Source of the DNA: Strobilurus pachycystidiatus | Taxonomy: Eukaryota > Basidiomycota > Agaricomycetes > Agaricales > Physalacriaceae | NCBI GenBank assembly: GCA_019915135.1 | Contig: JAHLMK010000004.1 | Location: 1,674,001 to 1,738,000 of the forward strand | DNA length: 64,000 bases | Direction of reading: 5' to 3' | In this document: positions 13,601-25,700 of the stretch, piece by piece | Numbering within the stretch: the first letter of the stretch is position 1 | Layout of the letters: each line of letters opens with the position of its first letter | Notes under the pieces: generated by a model | What the model was told of the DNA's origin: nothing | The model's database searches: none | Seen by the model: only the letters and a program-made list of their open reading frames with translations | Position numbers and translations under genes: made by a program

Positions 13601-15286
13601 GGTTAGTTGTATGTGAAAGGATTGAGAATCAGAACGGGTGGCGCCGACGTGGGGACGGCGCCGACGTGGGGACGGCGTTTAGGTGGAACAGAGGTGGTTA
13701 CCAGCCTGAGGATGAATACAACACGGTTAGACTTCTCTGAATTCTCGGACAAGAGGTCCTCGATTCTAGCGATTCTAGCGTCCTCGAAGGCCACGTTCAT
13801 TCTCGTCGCTTCCTTCGGAATATTTCGAGAACGGTGTGGATCTTGCGGTATGTGCGATGTGGCGTGACTAGTGCCTGCACACGCTCATGATTTCTATACG
13901 GCCGTGATTCTTTCTCGATTTTCTTCCAACAGAGACCGCTCTACTTCAACAGAAAGACTACTTGGCTCATGAGCGCGAAACGAGGAATCCGATCGAAGAG
14001 TCGTGCCACACAACGTTTCAAGTGCTATGTGGATTCTCGCCACTCTATACATACTCCTCGGTTGACCGTGGACGGTACCGACAAGATGGCATAATGGACC
14101 CCGAGGCTGAGGGAGGCAGACAAGCTTCTATTGCTGTGAGTTTATAGTGGTGTAACTGAGCTGAATGGGTAAATTTCACCTAGATACCATCAATCGAGTC
14201 CACGTAGAGCGGGGTTGTCGGTACTAGGCCTCGCACGCGTGGACATATACTCCAAGTTCGCAGCTTACATGTGATGGGTATTTCGCCGGTGGGCTGGTCT
14301 TTTGGGATTCACATTCCCTTCAGGGTCTTGTTATCAACGTTATTACTGCCTTCAGTGTGCATGTCCGACATGGCAAGTAGCCGATTGTGAAGGTGACCCT
14401 TCCGGAAGATGGAGATTACGGGTTGATCTTGCCTGCTGTTGGATTCCTGGAACGAGGTATGTATCATCAAGTAGACTGATGGCTGATGCGCAGCGTCGGA
14501 TGTACGGATTTTCTCTCACAAAGTACAACGACATTTACGATGAGCTCCAGGCTCACCTTCATTCGAGCGCTTGAGAAAGAACTTCCGTTTTTGATCCAGA
14601 TCTCGTCCTCCTAGTCTACCACCCGGCTAGTCTACTCGACCTTTTGTGTTGTTTTGGGAAAGCATTGTTTGGTCTTTCGACCGCATGCCTGGTGTCGAAC
14701 CTGCCACAGTGGAAGGTGAAGGGAGTGACAAATGATCGGTCCATGAAAACGTTCTGGGGTGCTCTTGGGAGGGTGTCCAATCTCTTCACACCTCGAGTCT
14801 CCAATAGCGGCTCCCCTGGAAATTTGGCCGGCCGACGACCACGGTGCGTGTACCTCCTTCTATAGCCTTCTCAGGTTATCCAGGCCGTTGGCTTTGATAT
14901 CTCAATTGACTTCACGTCCTGGATCAGTGCAAGTCGAGGAACGCTGTCAACACAATTTGACCCTGATCTCGAGGTCATCCAAGTTAAGTTTGAAATTCGC
15001 TTACCCGTCCAGCGCGAGTCTTTATGGACAATTCGAACTTGTTCTCCTTACGGTAAATCCGAAAAAAATCAAGCCAATGAGAAACACTAGATCTGTGTTT
15101 GCGAGTCTAATAGACCCTAATAGAACCTTCTTTTTCCTCCACCCCCGGGTGCTTCTTATAGATACTCGTCTGCTGGCGCCTGTTATGCGAACTTTCCTTC
15201 CCTCCAAGAGGAACATATAAGGGTTCCCCTTCAACGTTCACCACGCTCCGCTGTTCGTCGTCTCCCTTCACTACCTCGAGCTTAGA
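13601..15286 (+). pseudogene. Coding-like fragments, possibly a broken gene
   Basis: Plus-strand pieces have protein-like composition but I could not join them into one frame. They include a piece near 14389-14460 (VTLPEDGDYGLILPAVGFLE), one near 14885-15050 (AVGFDISIDFTSW then DPDLEVIQVKFEIRLPVQRE), and a frame from 14644 to about 14840. Stops interrupt each one. Either the intron structure is unusual or the gene has decayed; I favour decay because the region is flanked by the duplicated relic. A perfect 16-bp tandem pair (GCGCCGACGTGGGGAC) lies near 13641-13672. The family is not recognised. Confidence 0.3.
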
Positions 15287-16026
15287 ATGCACCATCAAGA
15301 GCTCATCGGCACGAAGGCAGTTCCTTTGACATTGACCGCCCACGATAATACCCAATACACATTCAATCCTGGCGAGTCCGGGTTAACGACCGTCCTGTTC
15401 TTTTTCGTGGCGGCAGGTTCGTCGCGGTGCTCGAAGCAGGTCAGAGGGCTCCAAGAGCTTTTGGAGGGTGCGCACCATCCCGCGATACTTGATTTGATTG
15501 CCCATCATTGAGGCGGGGACAGAGCGCGACGCTGCATCAAAGCAAAAGGTGGACGTTTTGGGGGTTTGCCACAATCCCCCGAGTCAACTGAACTCGTTCG
15601 TCAACACGCAAAGACTCACAGTAAGCTCGACAATTCCCTCCATTTCAAAGAACCTTTACGCTGATCACTCAGTTAACAGTACCCGTTACTGAGTGATCCT
15701 GGCGGCATTGCGCGGAAAGCTTATCGGTTGCAGCGAAGACCATCGATTCTACAGCGGTGGCGGACTGAGCGCATCACGTTCATTATAGATGCCAGCGGAG
15801 TGATATGGTACGTTCGAGCTGCTTCTGGCTTGGCCGATCGCTCATCTTCTGTAGCGATGCGTTCTTGACCGAGTCCGAGATTCTGTCATCCCCGGCACCC
15901 TTACAACACGTACACTTCGTGTCTCAAGTCCTCGCTCGGCTCGACGGGGAGTCGTCACCACCACCCCCAAATACCCATCCCAATGGACTCGAGTCTTCTC
16001 CCACAGACGGGTCGACCTCGACCTGA
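15287..16026 (+). CDS. PrxQ/DOT5-like thioredoxin peroxidase
   Basis: Peroxiredoxins of the bacterioferritin-comigratory/PrxQ class reduce peroxides with thioredoxin. Four exons (15287-15439, 15513-15620, 15680-15807, 15855-16026) give 186 aa in one frame. They join TTVLFFFVAAGSSRCSKQ, which holds the peroxidatic Cys, to AGTERD, then VDVLGVCHNPPSQLNSFV, YPLLSDPGGIARKAYRL and ITFIIDASGVI. The five-residue spacing after the catalytic Cys, where PrxQ often has its resolving Cys, gives Gly here. The tail is Ser/Pro-rich. The first intron has a GTCAGA donor; reading through it gives a stop, so the splice is needed. Nuclear Dot5 is the closest yeast relative by type. The gene converges on the nitronate monooxygenase gene, 153 bp apart. 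Confidence 0.78.
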
Positions 16027-16179
16027 CGAATTACGACCACGACTCATTCATCATTTACGTCTCTCTCCTCTTGGGCATATGCGTTTATGTGTGATATATG
16101 GATTACATGGGATACTGGATTTGAGATTGCTTTCTCGGGGAACCATGTTGTGTGTTGTACTTACTGTCATCTACATTAG

Positions 16180-17698
16180 CTATAATTTCGTCTTGGCCGA
16201 AACCACTTGGCTCAGCCCTCCCACGATTTCCTCGACTTCCCGCTCCATCCGGTCTATCAAGACCTTGCAAGTTGGAATGTCATGAATGAGGCCGACTGTC
16301 ACTCCTGCACTCCATATACCATAGTCAGGGTCACCAGATTCATACACCACCTTACCCCGCTGCCCCGATACGAGCTCGCGAACGTCTTCAAACTGGGCAC
16401 CCCCCGGACGCCGCTCTAACGAAACCACTTCCATCGATACCTTATTCTTGAAGACGCGGGCCGTGTTATGCAACGTGCGGAAGATGTGAACCGTATCGGT
16501 CTCTTTGGCGCCGACGATCTTGTCCTTGATATTGGCGTGGATCGGGCTAACGACGCGTCACTCTAACCGAGCAGATTCTGGGGTGCAAAAAAAAAATTAC
16601 ATACCTTTCCACTGTGCACATAAAACGCGTTCCCATATTGACACCCTTCGAACGTAGTCATTAGCTGAAAGACGATCAAATCGTTGGTGAGATGGAACGT
16701 ACAGCTGCGCCCAGAGCTAGGGCTCCCGCGAAGCCACGTCCATCTGCGATACCACCCGAGGCAAGGTAGGGTATATTCAATTCCTGAGCTGCACGCGCAA
16801 GCTAGTAAGTGATGGATATGTCCGCTTAGCTTGGATTCGACGCATTTGCATGGATGGACCATACCAGGACGAGGCCACCGATGTCTTCTTCTCCGGGGTG
16901 TCCGGCGCCTTTCACGGAGATTGAATTAGCCGACGCCGAGAGGCAGTCTCGAGGTAAGATGGACATACATTCAAACCCATCGATACTGAGGATGTCCACG
17001 CCGAGCTTCTGAGCACTCTACGAGACGTGTTATTGAAGTAGCGTTCATATAAAGAGTGGTTCACTAACTTTAGCATGACGAATAGTCGTGCATTTATGCA
17101 CGACGACACAGCTCTGAGACTTAAAGTACTTGATCAACGGACCGGCTAATAGCAAGTAATTAGGTCAACGGAAATCCGCCGATGGCGTCTGTGAGACGCA
17201 CGGTTATTCCCAGCCGTTTCGAAGATCCGCACGCCTTCCTCGATGGCAGCGCGGGCATAGCCCTCATAATCAGGTGGGTTGATGCTCGGCAGCAGCGTTA
17301 TGTTCACGCCGAACGGCTTTGACGTGAGTTTACGCGTCTGGCGGATGGCTTCGCGGAGGGCAGCTGGGTTGGGCTGTGTGAGAGCCGTGAGGATGCCTAC
17401 GTAAGGATTGAGATGAGCTTTGGCCGAGACCCGTGGGTGTCACATCGGAAGAGTATATAAGAACGGACCCAGTCCTCCTGCTTCCGATACCGCCGCCGCA
17501 AGCTTGGGAACACCAACCCTGTGGAAGAATTTATTCGGGGACTGCATTGCGACAGAGAAAATGGACGCGTAGTTACCATTGCATGCCACCTTGTATAATA
17601 GGGCTGTGGATTGATACGTATTCAAAGATGCCAGAGACCGTTCCAGACACTTACACGCGAACGCCGAGTATCTTGGTAACTGCAGTGGTGATAGGCAT
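16180..17698 (-). CDS. Nitronate monooxygenase (2-nitropropane dioxygenase family)
   Basis: FMN enzymes of this family oxidise alkyl nitronates such as propionate 3-nitronate, a toxic metabolite. The N terminus MPITTAVTKILGVRV (exon from 17698) joins a 27-nt exon (PIIQGGMQW) and the next exon (VGVPKLAAAVSEAGGLG), giving the canonical FMN-barrel start. Downstream come a TFP-like NPAALREAIRQTRKL region, the glycine-rich LNIPYLASGGIADGRGFAGA near 16740, and the C-terminal GIWSAGVTVGLIHDIPTC helix ending in VSAKTKL before a TAG at 16180-16182. Around 345-360 aa are expected, a normal size. About eight introns of 50-70 bp. I see no truncation. Confidence 0.88.
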
Positions 17699-18003
17699 GT
17701 CTGTGGACTGGAGAGCTGATGTTGGCAGGAGGAGAAGGTGTAAACCAGTCGGCTATGGACTGAGGGGTATGCGGGGAACGAATATCACACGCCAAGACCT
17801 GCAATCATGCAATGTCATTGTCATGAAGTTCGAACTGCCGGTCGGCAATTTCGGCACATGTACTGAAGTCTAGGTCTTTCAGGACCTGGTAGAAAAGTTC
17901 GAAGACCACTCTCTGGTTTCCTAACCAACCAAACTTCGACTCGATTATAATCAAAGAGAACTAATAACTGTTCATACATCCAACCATGTCTCCAAACGAC
18001 CCA
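17699..18003. other. Intergenic, nitronate monooxygenase promoter
   Basis: About 300 bp between the start of the monooxygenase gene and the 3' end of the GGA gene, both on the minus strand. Nothing else is seen. Confidence 0.35.
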
Positions 18004-19677
18004 TCAAAATAATCCTACCAGGTCGGCAAATGGATCCTTGCCTTTCTGCTGTTGGGCTTGAGATTGTTGGGATGGTTGCACAGGCTGCTGGGGAGTGAAA
18101 GGCTGCGATGGCTGCGCAGGCTGTTGGAGAGTGAAAGACGGAGAGGCAAAAGAGGTTTGCTGAGGCGGACTAAACGACTGTGCACGGGAATAGTTGGGGG
18201 TACCGGTGCCTGGTGTAGAAGGGAGCATGATGGAGGCGGGAGGTGTCGCCACTGACACAGGCGAAGACATCGACGACGACATGGGTCTCATCATTCCTGC
18301 GTTCATAGGTGATGGCGAGTGGGTGGGTAGGGTGTTGAAAGGCTTAGGTTGAGGTTGCGTGGCAGGCGTAGCTTGTATTGACGCAAAAAGTCCAGCAAGA
18401 TCATCCACGCCGCTAGTACTCGGTGCGCCTCCATTGGAGGTGGGAGCAGAGTCATCGAAGTCAATGAGAGAGTCATTTTGGGCCGATGACAGTTCTGCGG
18501 GGACAGGATTGGCTGCTGCGACGTAGTCACCGCGCTTGTAGGCATCGTATCGATTGAGAGAGGTGTTGATCTGGTCGTTGATCTGAAGATACGTGTCTGG
18601 TGCTTGTTAGACAGAGTATGGGATCGAATCATTTCACAAACCTAATGACTCCGGATCGTGCGTTTCTGCATCGGATATCCACTTTTGTATCTTCGGCCGC
18701 GCCGCAGATAGTATTGATGCCACTTGCTGTAAAGCGAAATCTTGAGCAAGCGTGTAAAGTCGTTGGTATACTGCTTACATCGTACACGTCCCCGGACACC
18801 ATGCGTTCGCCCCGCGTTGTGTCCGCATTATCAAGCATTTCGTTCAATAGAACAACCTTGGATTCCAATTTGCCGAGCTCGTTGAGAGCCTGCGAGCGGT
18901 AATCAGGTTTCGCGTCTGGATTTGCACCCGCCAGGGACTTCATCAGCTCCTGTGCAGCCGCCAGATCCCTCGGTGTTCCTCTCCGAATAAGCTCTTGTAA
19001 TTTGGCCGACTGGGCGTCACGGTCCTCGTTCTCGAGCTCCTCAGCTGATTTGATATTCTGCCACACCACATTATGCGCGAGTCAGAGCATGGATGTTAAT
19101 TGTACGCACGGAAGCGGACGCCACGTTGGACTGGCGCGGGACGGACTCGCGGAAACGATATCCCTTGAACATGAGCAAACGGTGCATATCCCAGATATTC
19201 TTGAGATCATCCTTCCACCGCGAGTCGACACAGATGGTCTCCTTCCACGTATGTATGAGATCGAGGATGCGGGACATGACTGGGCCCGGGAACGGCGGAG
19301 GGCGCTCAGGAAAGCGGCGGACAAGCTCGTTTAGGAATTCCTTTGTTGATACTTGGAGATGAAATGGATATCCGCACGACTGAACGAGCGTATCGAGCAG
19401 GGCGAGGGCGAGGATAGCCACATGCGGATTGCGGTTATTCGTCAGCCGTGCAATAATCATCGCTGCCTCGCGCGGCCTAGCGGTCCATGCGTGAGCCTGT
19501 CAGCTCCGGAAAAGACCAGCAGACGCACGTGTTCGCCTTCTTGCTGTTGATATAGTCCGCCACCTCAATGTGGACCGCATAATTGGGCTCGGGCAGTGAC
19601 GGGTCGCAGGCACGCGTAATCAAGATCTCCAAGGGAGATACCTTGAGCCAGTTAGAGCCCGTCGGGCTGTTCAGCAT
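18004..19677 (-). CDS. GGA: GGA-type VHS-GAT clathrin adaptor
   Basis: GGA proteins sort cargo from the trans-Golgi to endosomes with Arf and clathrin. The VHS domain is clear: DPSLPEPNYAVHIEVADYIN, then IIARLTNNRNPHVAILALAL, LVQSCGYPFHLQVSTKEFLN, and WKDDLKNIWDMHRLLMFKGY. A GAT domain follows (TPRDLAAAQELMKSLAGANP, LGKLESKVVLLNEMLDNAD), then a linker with the DSLIDFDD box. The C-terminal half is low complexity, rich in Pro, Gln and Ser, and ends KDPFADLVGLF at a TGA at 18004. Total about 440 aa. A GAE ear domain, present in animal and most yeast GGAs, is not seen. ATG 19677 is used as the start because the VHS domain begins about 20 residues later. Confidence 0.85.
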
Positions 19678-19918
19678 GGCGAACGAGTTGTAGAGGACGG
19701 ACACCGTGAAGGATGATGGTCGGAGGATAACCAGGATAACTTGGGACGTGGCCGCGGCCATGCCAAGCAAGGACATATCGCAACACAGCCACGTTCCTAG
19801 ATACAAGCGAGATTAAGGCTATAGTGCGCCGACAGAGATAGAACAAATACAGAACATTTCATTTACAGGCGTTTCGTGGCGAATCAGTAATATATGTATG
19901 ACAGAATTACGCCACACA

Positions 19919-22555
19919 TCATTCAACCTTGAAAGACTCAGCCAAGGAACTCATTGCACCAAGGCTTCTCTGGAGAACACCCTCTATGTGCGCCTTGACT
20001 TCCTCATCAGGACCCTCCACCGTCTGACAACGATCAGAGAGACGAACCTCAGATAACAAGAAGCATACCATAGATGTGGCATCAATCGTGATGTCGGCGT
20101 CGTCCAGATGAATGACCTATCTTTCCTGTTGCCGCTCCATCCCAAAAGTACCAAATTGAGCCTCCAACAACGCATTCAGTCGGTTCACTCTGATGGTTTG
20201 ATCGTTCTCAAGCGTGGCATGAGGATGCTTTCGAAGCGGACAGGTTACTATCACGTCCCAGTCAGTGATTCGTAATCTCCATATACTAGACCTTCAAGCA
20301 TATCCTCACATTTGACAGAGGCTGGACTCTGATCTATTCCCAGAAGCAAAGCCAACGTGGAGTCGGCCAACATATCATTGCTGGCCGATGAGTTCCATTC
20401 CAGTGTCACTTCGTGTTCCTTTGTGTGTCTGACAGAAATCGCATCCATAACCTACAATGTCCCCTCAGTAACTTGAAAGGGCTGCTTCTTGCCATGATTC
20501 AGTCGATACTCACCCAAATCGTTGCAAGATCATTCGTATCCAGCATAGTATCCTCTACATGCCCAAACATGCCCTCCAAGTGCCATCGAACAAGGTCCCA
20601 ACCCACTGTCAAGACCAAAGTCTGGCGCTGAATCAGGTTTGTTGTCTGCAGCCCCGCAAACTTCTCAATATCGCCAGTCCTAGGATTCAACAGCATGCGC
20701 GTGCCAGTGTCACCGTTCTTGATCAGCGCACCAGAAAGGACGTCGCCTGGTCCCTTTTCGGTCAAGGTACCGAACACCTTTTGAGTTCGTTCAGTTTTGA
20801 TGAAAGCAGACCTTGAAAGGGTTCAAACCTTGGCTATTCGTTCAGAAGGGATGCTCAAATTGAGAGTCTCCAGATTTGCGGATGTGTATATCTTGAGCTC
20901 CTCGCCACGTTCCTTGTATCTCTGTGTCAACGCAGCTCGAAAACGTAGCATCGCATTCTTTTCGCCGTGTACTAGGACCTGGAGGAAAGTCCAATGAACG
21001 CTGCCCCGAGGCAAAGACTCATCATCACTTACCACATACCGAGCCTTGATTGACTCGATGAACTCGCAGTTCTGCGAGTAATCAACGTGGGCACTGAACG
21101 AGATACTATCCACAGATATCTTGCGCGGTATCGTCCCTCCCTTGACAGACTCGATCTCCTTAGGTTCTGTCAGGATGTTCTGGACAGGTGACGGGTCAAC
21201 AACTCAACGCTCTTCGTTCGCTTGGACACGACACTCACCCTCGCCATGCTCCCTTCACTAGAGAACCCCGTGATGATCACCCCATTGCGAGGGTCAGGCG
21301 CCCACAGCTCCAGCAGCTCTCGACTTGAGCCCGCCTGCATCAATCCTGGTCTGGTGATTATGACGCATGGCGGTCCCGCGGCGATCTTTGCCTCCCAACC
21401 ACGCGAGTGAGAGATGTTTAATACGTGTCTGTACGAGAAGCGATGATTAGTCTCGATCAGTTGAAGGACAACAACCAGAGGCGACTTGCTTGAACACGAA
21501 AGGGTTATCACGTCTGGCGAATCTCGAACGAACGTGATCGTTCATGGTGTGAATGTAGGTCTGATACACCGACATGGACTTGCGCGCCAGCCCGGACGCG
21601 TAGTAGACCGGCGTCCCGTGCAACTCCGGGTGTTCTGCCCAGTACTCGTCCAGAATCAACAGAAGCTCTTGCGCACGACCGAGGGCAAAGGCAGGCAGGA
21701 GGACATGACCACCGCGAGTGATAATCGAATGGGCCAATTCCGTGAAGCGAAGCTCTTTCTCCGCTCTGCTATCCATCGTATGTACCCCATGTGTCGACTC
21801 GACTATGAGTACGTCAGGTCAAAATGAACTCTGAGGCACTTCTGCTTTGACGAGATGTCGGTCCTCCTCTCGAGAGTAGTCCCTCGTGTAAAGAATGCGT
21901 AATCCGAAGATGGTAACGGCGAACATGCATGCTCCCAGGACGTGTCCGGCGTGGTACGCGGTGAATGATACGCCTGGGCATGGTGCAACTTCTTGGTGGA
22001 CCGATATAGGGATGATAGAGGCCAGAGACTTTTGCAAATTCAAAGCGGTAAATAGGGCGTTGTCCCTGTGAATGGTTCAGTGCTGTATTCGGTGATTTTG
22101 GCACGACTATGATACGCACTCCATTCGAATGAAATCTTGCATCACAATTTTGTGAAGCGCCTTGGTAGGATAGGTCATGTAGACCTTCCCTTTGCCGTCT
22201 CTGAAGTTCGTCTGGACTCAGGGTCAGTTCAAGACATGCGCTGCACATCTCACCCAACTTTACCTTCTCCGTGATGTAGGTGAGAGCGGCGGCATGATCA
22301 ATATGAAAGCTATGGAAACTGCTCGGTATGGCTCCAAGATATAGGATGTTCGACGTACTGGGTTATCAGAATAGCATCGACAGAGCTCCAATCGAGGTCG
22401 TCAATGAAAGGAAGAGACTCAAGGCCATGGTAAGCGGGATGTGAGCCCGCATCACAGACGACTGTTCTTCCACGATACTGAATGACACAGCAGGACCGAC
22501 CGACCTCTTGCCCCGCACCGAGGAGCGTCACACTTATATTCAAAGCATCAGACAT
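19919..22555 (-). CDS. YSH1: Ysh1/CPSF73, pre-mRNA 3'-end endonuclease
   Basis: This metallo-beta-lactamase/beta-CASP nuclease makes the cut before polyadenylation as part of CPF/CPSF in the nucleus. From ATG 22555: [40 protein letters not shown] and, across an intron, the zinc motif [16 protein letters not shown]. Next are the beta-CASP parts: [20 protein letters not shown] with [20 protein letters not shown] (near 21650), the [21 protein letters not shown] region near 21320, and a [15 protein letters not shown] element near 21080 (seen as [17 protein letters not shown]). The C-terminal CPSF100/73 domain follows ([45 protein letters not shown]) and ends SLAESFKVE. About 730 aa, close to yeast Ysh1 (779). 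An upstream in-frame ATG at 22609 exists but the family starts near 22555. Confidence 0.94.
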
Positions 22556-22763
22556 AGCGCGAAGGGATAGCGAATATATTCCTGGTCGTAGTTTCTGGAT
22601 AGGTGACAAGCTACCCCGAGTTGAGAAAAGTGATGAAAGAGCCCATGATGACTAATGTGCTCATTATCCGCACAATTTTTCGGACGCCACATAGAATCGG
22701 TGAGAAAAATATGTCCAATATCTATACTAGATCATGTCCCATGTCCAAGTCATATCAGTACTT

Positions 22764-25700
22764 CTAACTTGAGGTAGAGGTCTCAAGTCCAGCCATTTTA
22801 TACAGATGGTGGCTCTCTGAGCTCTCATCGACCAACTTACGGAGCCAGCCATCCTCTTTCTTCAGCAGAACGACAGGAGAGTCAAATTCGACCTAAGATG
22901 AATTAGTATGTATGTTACGATTCACAGAAGTCTTTTCTCACAATTCGTCCAGCATCGAGAACGAGCTGTAAGCCTTTCAATTCCATCGAACTCATGAACA
23001 TTGGAAAGATAGCTCACAATTCTGTCGAAGTCCATGATGGTTTGAAGGCGGTGCGCAATCGTCAACAGTGTCACACCGCCTAGCTCATTTCTGAGCGACC
23101 GCTGGATGATGGCATCCGTCTTATAATCTGCCAAATTGTCAACACAAGCAGGACACGCCAGGAGCGTGGGCCTACCTATAGCGGACGTTGCTGAAGACCA
23201 GGTTAAAATATGCCTTCATCCTGAAGAGCAGCGGCTCACCTTCATCGAGGATCAATAATTTGCTTCCCCGTACAATCGCACGCGCAAGGGCCAGTATCTG
23301 TCGTTGACCAACGGATAGGTTGCTTCCTCCACCCGAAATGGCCGAGTCTAATGTGATCTTCACTTCGTCACTCTCCTCTTGGAGGGAGAAAAGACCAGCA
23401 GATCGCAACGCATCGTTGAGCACTGCATCCTCATAGTGGCCGAAGGGATCCAGATTATATCGCAGCGTTCCGGCCAACAATTCAGGCTAGACTTGCGTCA
23501 GTCATTACCACAACAAAGTGGAGAAAGTGGTTATCTGACCATCTGCGGGATGATAGTAATCTTTGACCGTAGCTCATCGAGATTCATCGAGTGGGTGGGT
23601 AGGCCATCGTAGTAAACTTCGCCTTCAGTCGGTATACAGCGAAGCAAGGAAAGAGTCAAAGAACTCTTTTCGCGACCGTCAGCATCGCTGTTACCTTTAA
23701 GGAATGGCATACCTTTCCGGAGCCGGTTCGACCCACTGCGAGATCTGAATCAGAATGTGCCAAGCAGCTCAACAGGCAAAGCTTACCGATTCCGATATGT
23801 TCGCCAGATTTTACATCGAATGACAAGTTGTGCAATACCAAAGGACCGTCCTACCATTCAAGCTGACGGGATATTTTCGAGATGAAAATGCTGCACGAAC
23901 CTTACTGTACCGAGCACACAAGTTATCGACTTTCAGTGAGCCACTACTAGGCCAATACGCAGGCGGTATGCCAGAGGCGCTCGGCTTCGCTTCTTGTTGG
24001 GCACGGAGGTAATGCAGAATGCGCTCCAAGCTGTTGGCTGTATGCTATTTAGTAAACGCCGCTGGCGATATAGTACAAAGCACCGTACCAGAGAGTTCGA
24101 AGTTGTTCAAGTGTCGAACCCACCACAGAATAGAGCTGCTGAACATCACTGTACCTTGTTAGTGCCACACCCGATTGAGAGCTATCGATACACACTGGCA
24201 GTCGTGATGGAGAACCCAGTGTTTGAGGCGATAGCGCCCGATTTGTTGCCGTAGACGAGGTAGAAAGCAAGCGACCCAGTGAACAATCCGGCCAAAACCT
24301 CGGTGCGAATGCAGATCCATCTGTACGTGAATCAGCAATTAGACATTGCAGGCGAAGCGTTACATGCCGGTTCAGAGTGAAGAAGGTAAGCGTCTGTCGG
24401 AGGTAATCATCGAGACGTTTCAAGGATTCCCGAATGAAAAAGTCTTGGGCCCCGTAAGCGCGGATGGACACTGTGAAAGTCATCGATTCAAGGCTTCACT
24501 GGAAGAGAAACGACTATGATCGTACCAATCCCGGTGAGGGCAGAACCAAAGCTAGGTTGATAAGTAAGCATCAAATACGCGTTCGAGTAGCCTCGACATA
24601 CTGTCCAATCACAGGTGCCTTGGCGTTGGCTGTCGTTCTCTTCACAGGAAGCTGCGCTCTCATGTAGATCTGTCCCAGCACCCCGCCTAGAGCTGTGATA
24701 GCCAATCCCGGGACAATAAATGCAGGACTAAAGTACATGATCGACGCAAATCTGACCACCAATTCGACATTCAGGTTAGATAAACGTCGGAGCTGATTTG
24801 CGAGACCGTTATCCACTAGGACGAATATTGTCAGATGGAGAATTATTTGTTGACAAACAAGGGCTTGCCAGTGGCTATATCCACTGTCGCGCGAGCGATC
24901 ACGCGGGAGGTAGGCGTAGAATCCAACCATCTGACGAAGAAGTAAAGCATTAGCTCCGCTATGGGGAGAACAGTTTTCAGGTGACATACCTTAAGGTAGT
25001 CCCAGTGACCGCGGTGATGAGAAAGTTGTGCACCCGCTTCGCTGCGCGCATGGATCCATATGTGAACATCACGTACGCGACACTGTAGAAGGTAGATGCT
25101 ACGAGAGCCAAAATGCTATAATTCTTCAGATAACTGAGAAAAGGTGAGCCAGTGCAGAAGGAGTGAACGATAATGCTCACTGTGACGCCGAGACGGTCGC
25201 GGGATCGTGGTCTTGGTACTGAGAAGCCCAATCACCGAGATACCAATTGACGTAGGATAAGAGCGCCTCCTGAGAGGTCAGGGCAACAGTGTATCCGATC
25301 CAAAATAATGCGGTGAAACGGCTGAGGTTGTTCGCGTAGAGCTTGTCTGTATGTCCTTACATCGGCCGCCGCTCTGACAAAGAAAGCATGTCCACTTACA
25401 GGCATCCCATTCAACATGGCCTACTTGCATCTCCTCTGCCACGATCAGCTTCCCGTTACCACCACCTTCCGGTTTCTTTGAAGAAGCTGGATCAACACTT
25501 TCGATTTGTTCCTCGATCTCGACTTCTTGGACAGCAGCATCAGCTTCACCGAGCATTTCCGACACAGATCCCCAAGTGACTAGACCATCGCGGTCTAGAC
25601 AAACAACGTGAGATGCCAGAGACCGCGTAAGTGGAATGTTGTGCGTCTAGTGAGGTCTAGTGTCAGACATTGCTCGACAAACTCGTCGCGCACTCACCGT

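Noticed and set aside
15440..15512. Frameshift making the peroxiredoxin a pseudogene
   Set aside because: Removing a 72-nt GT-AG intron joins the two family motifs exactly in frame, so no frameshift is needed.
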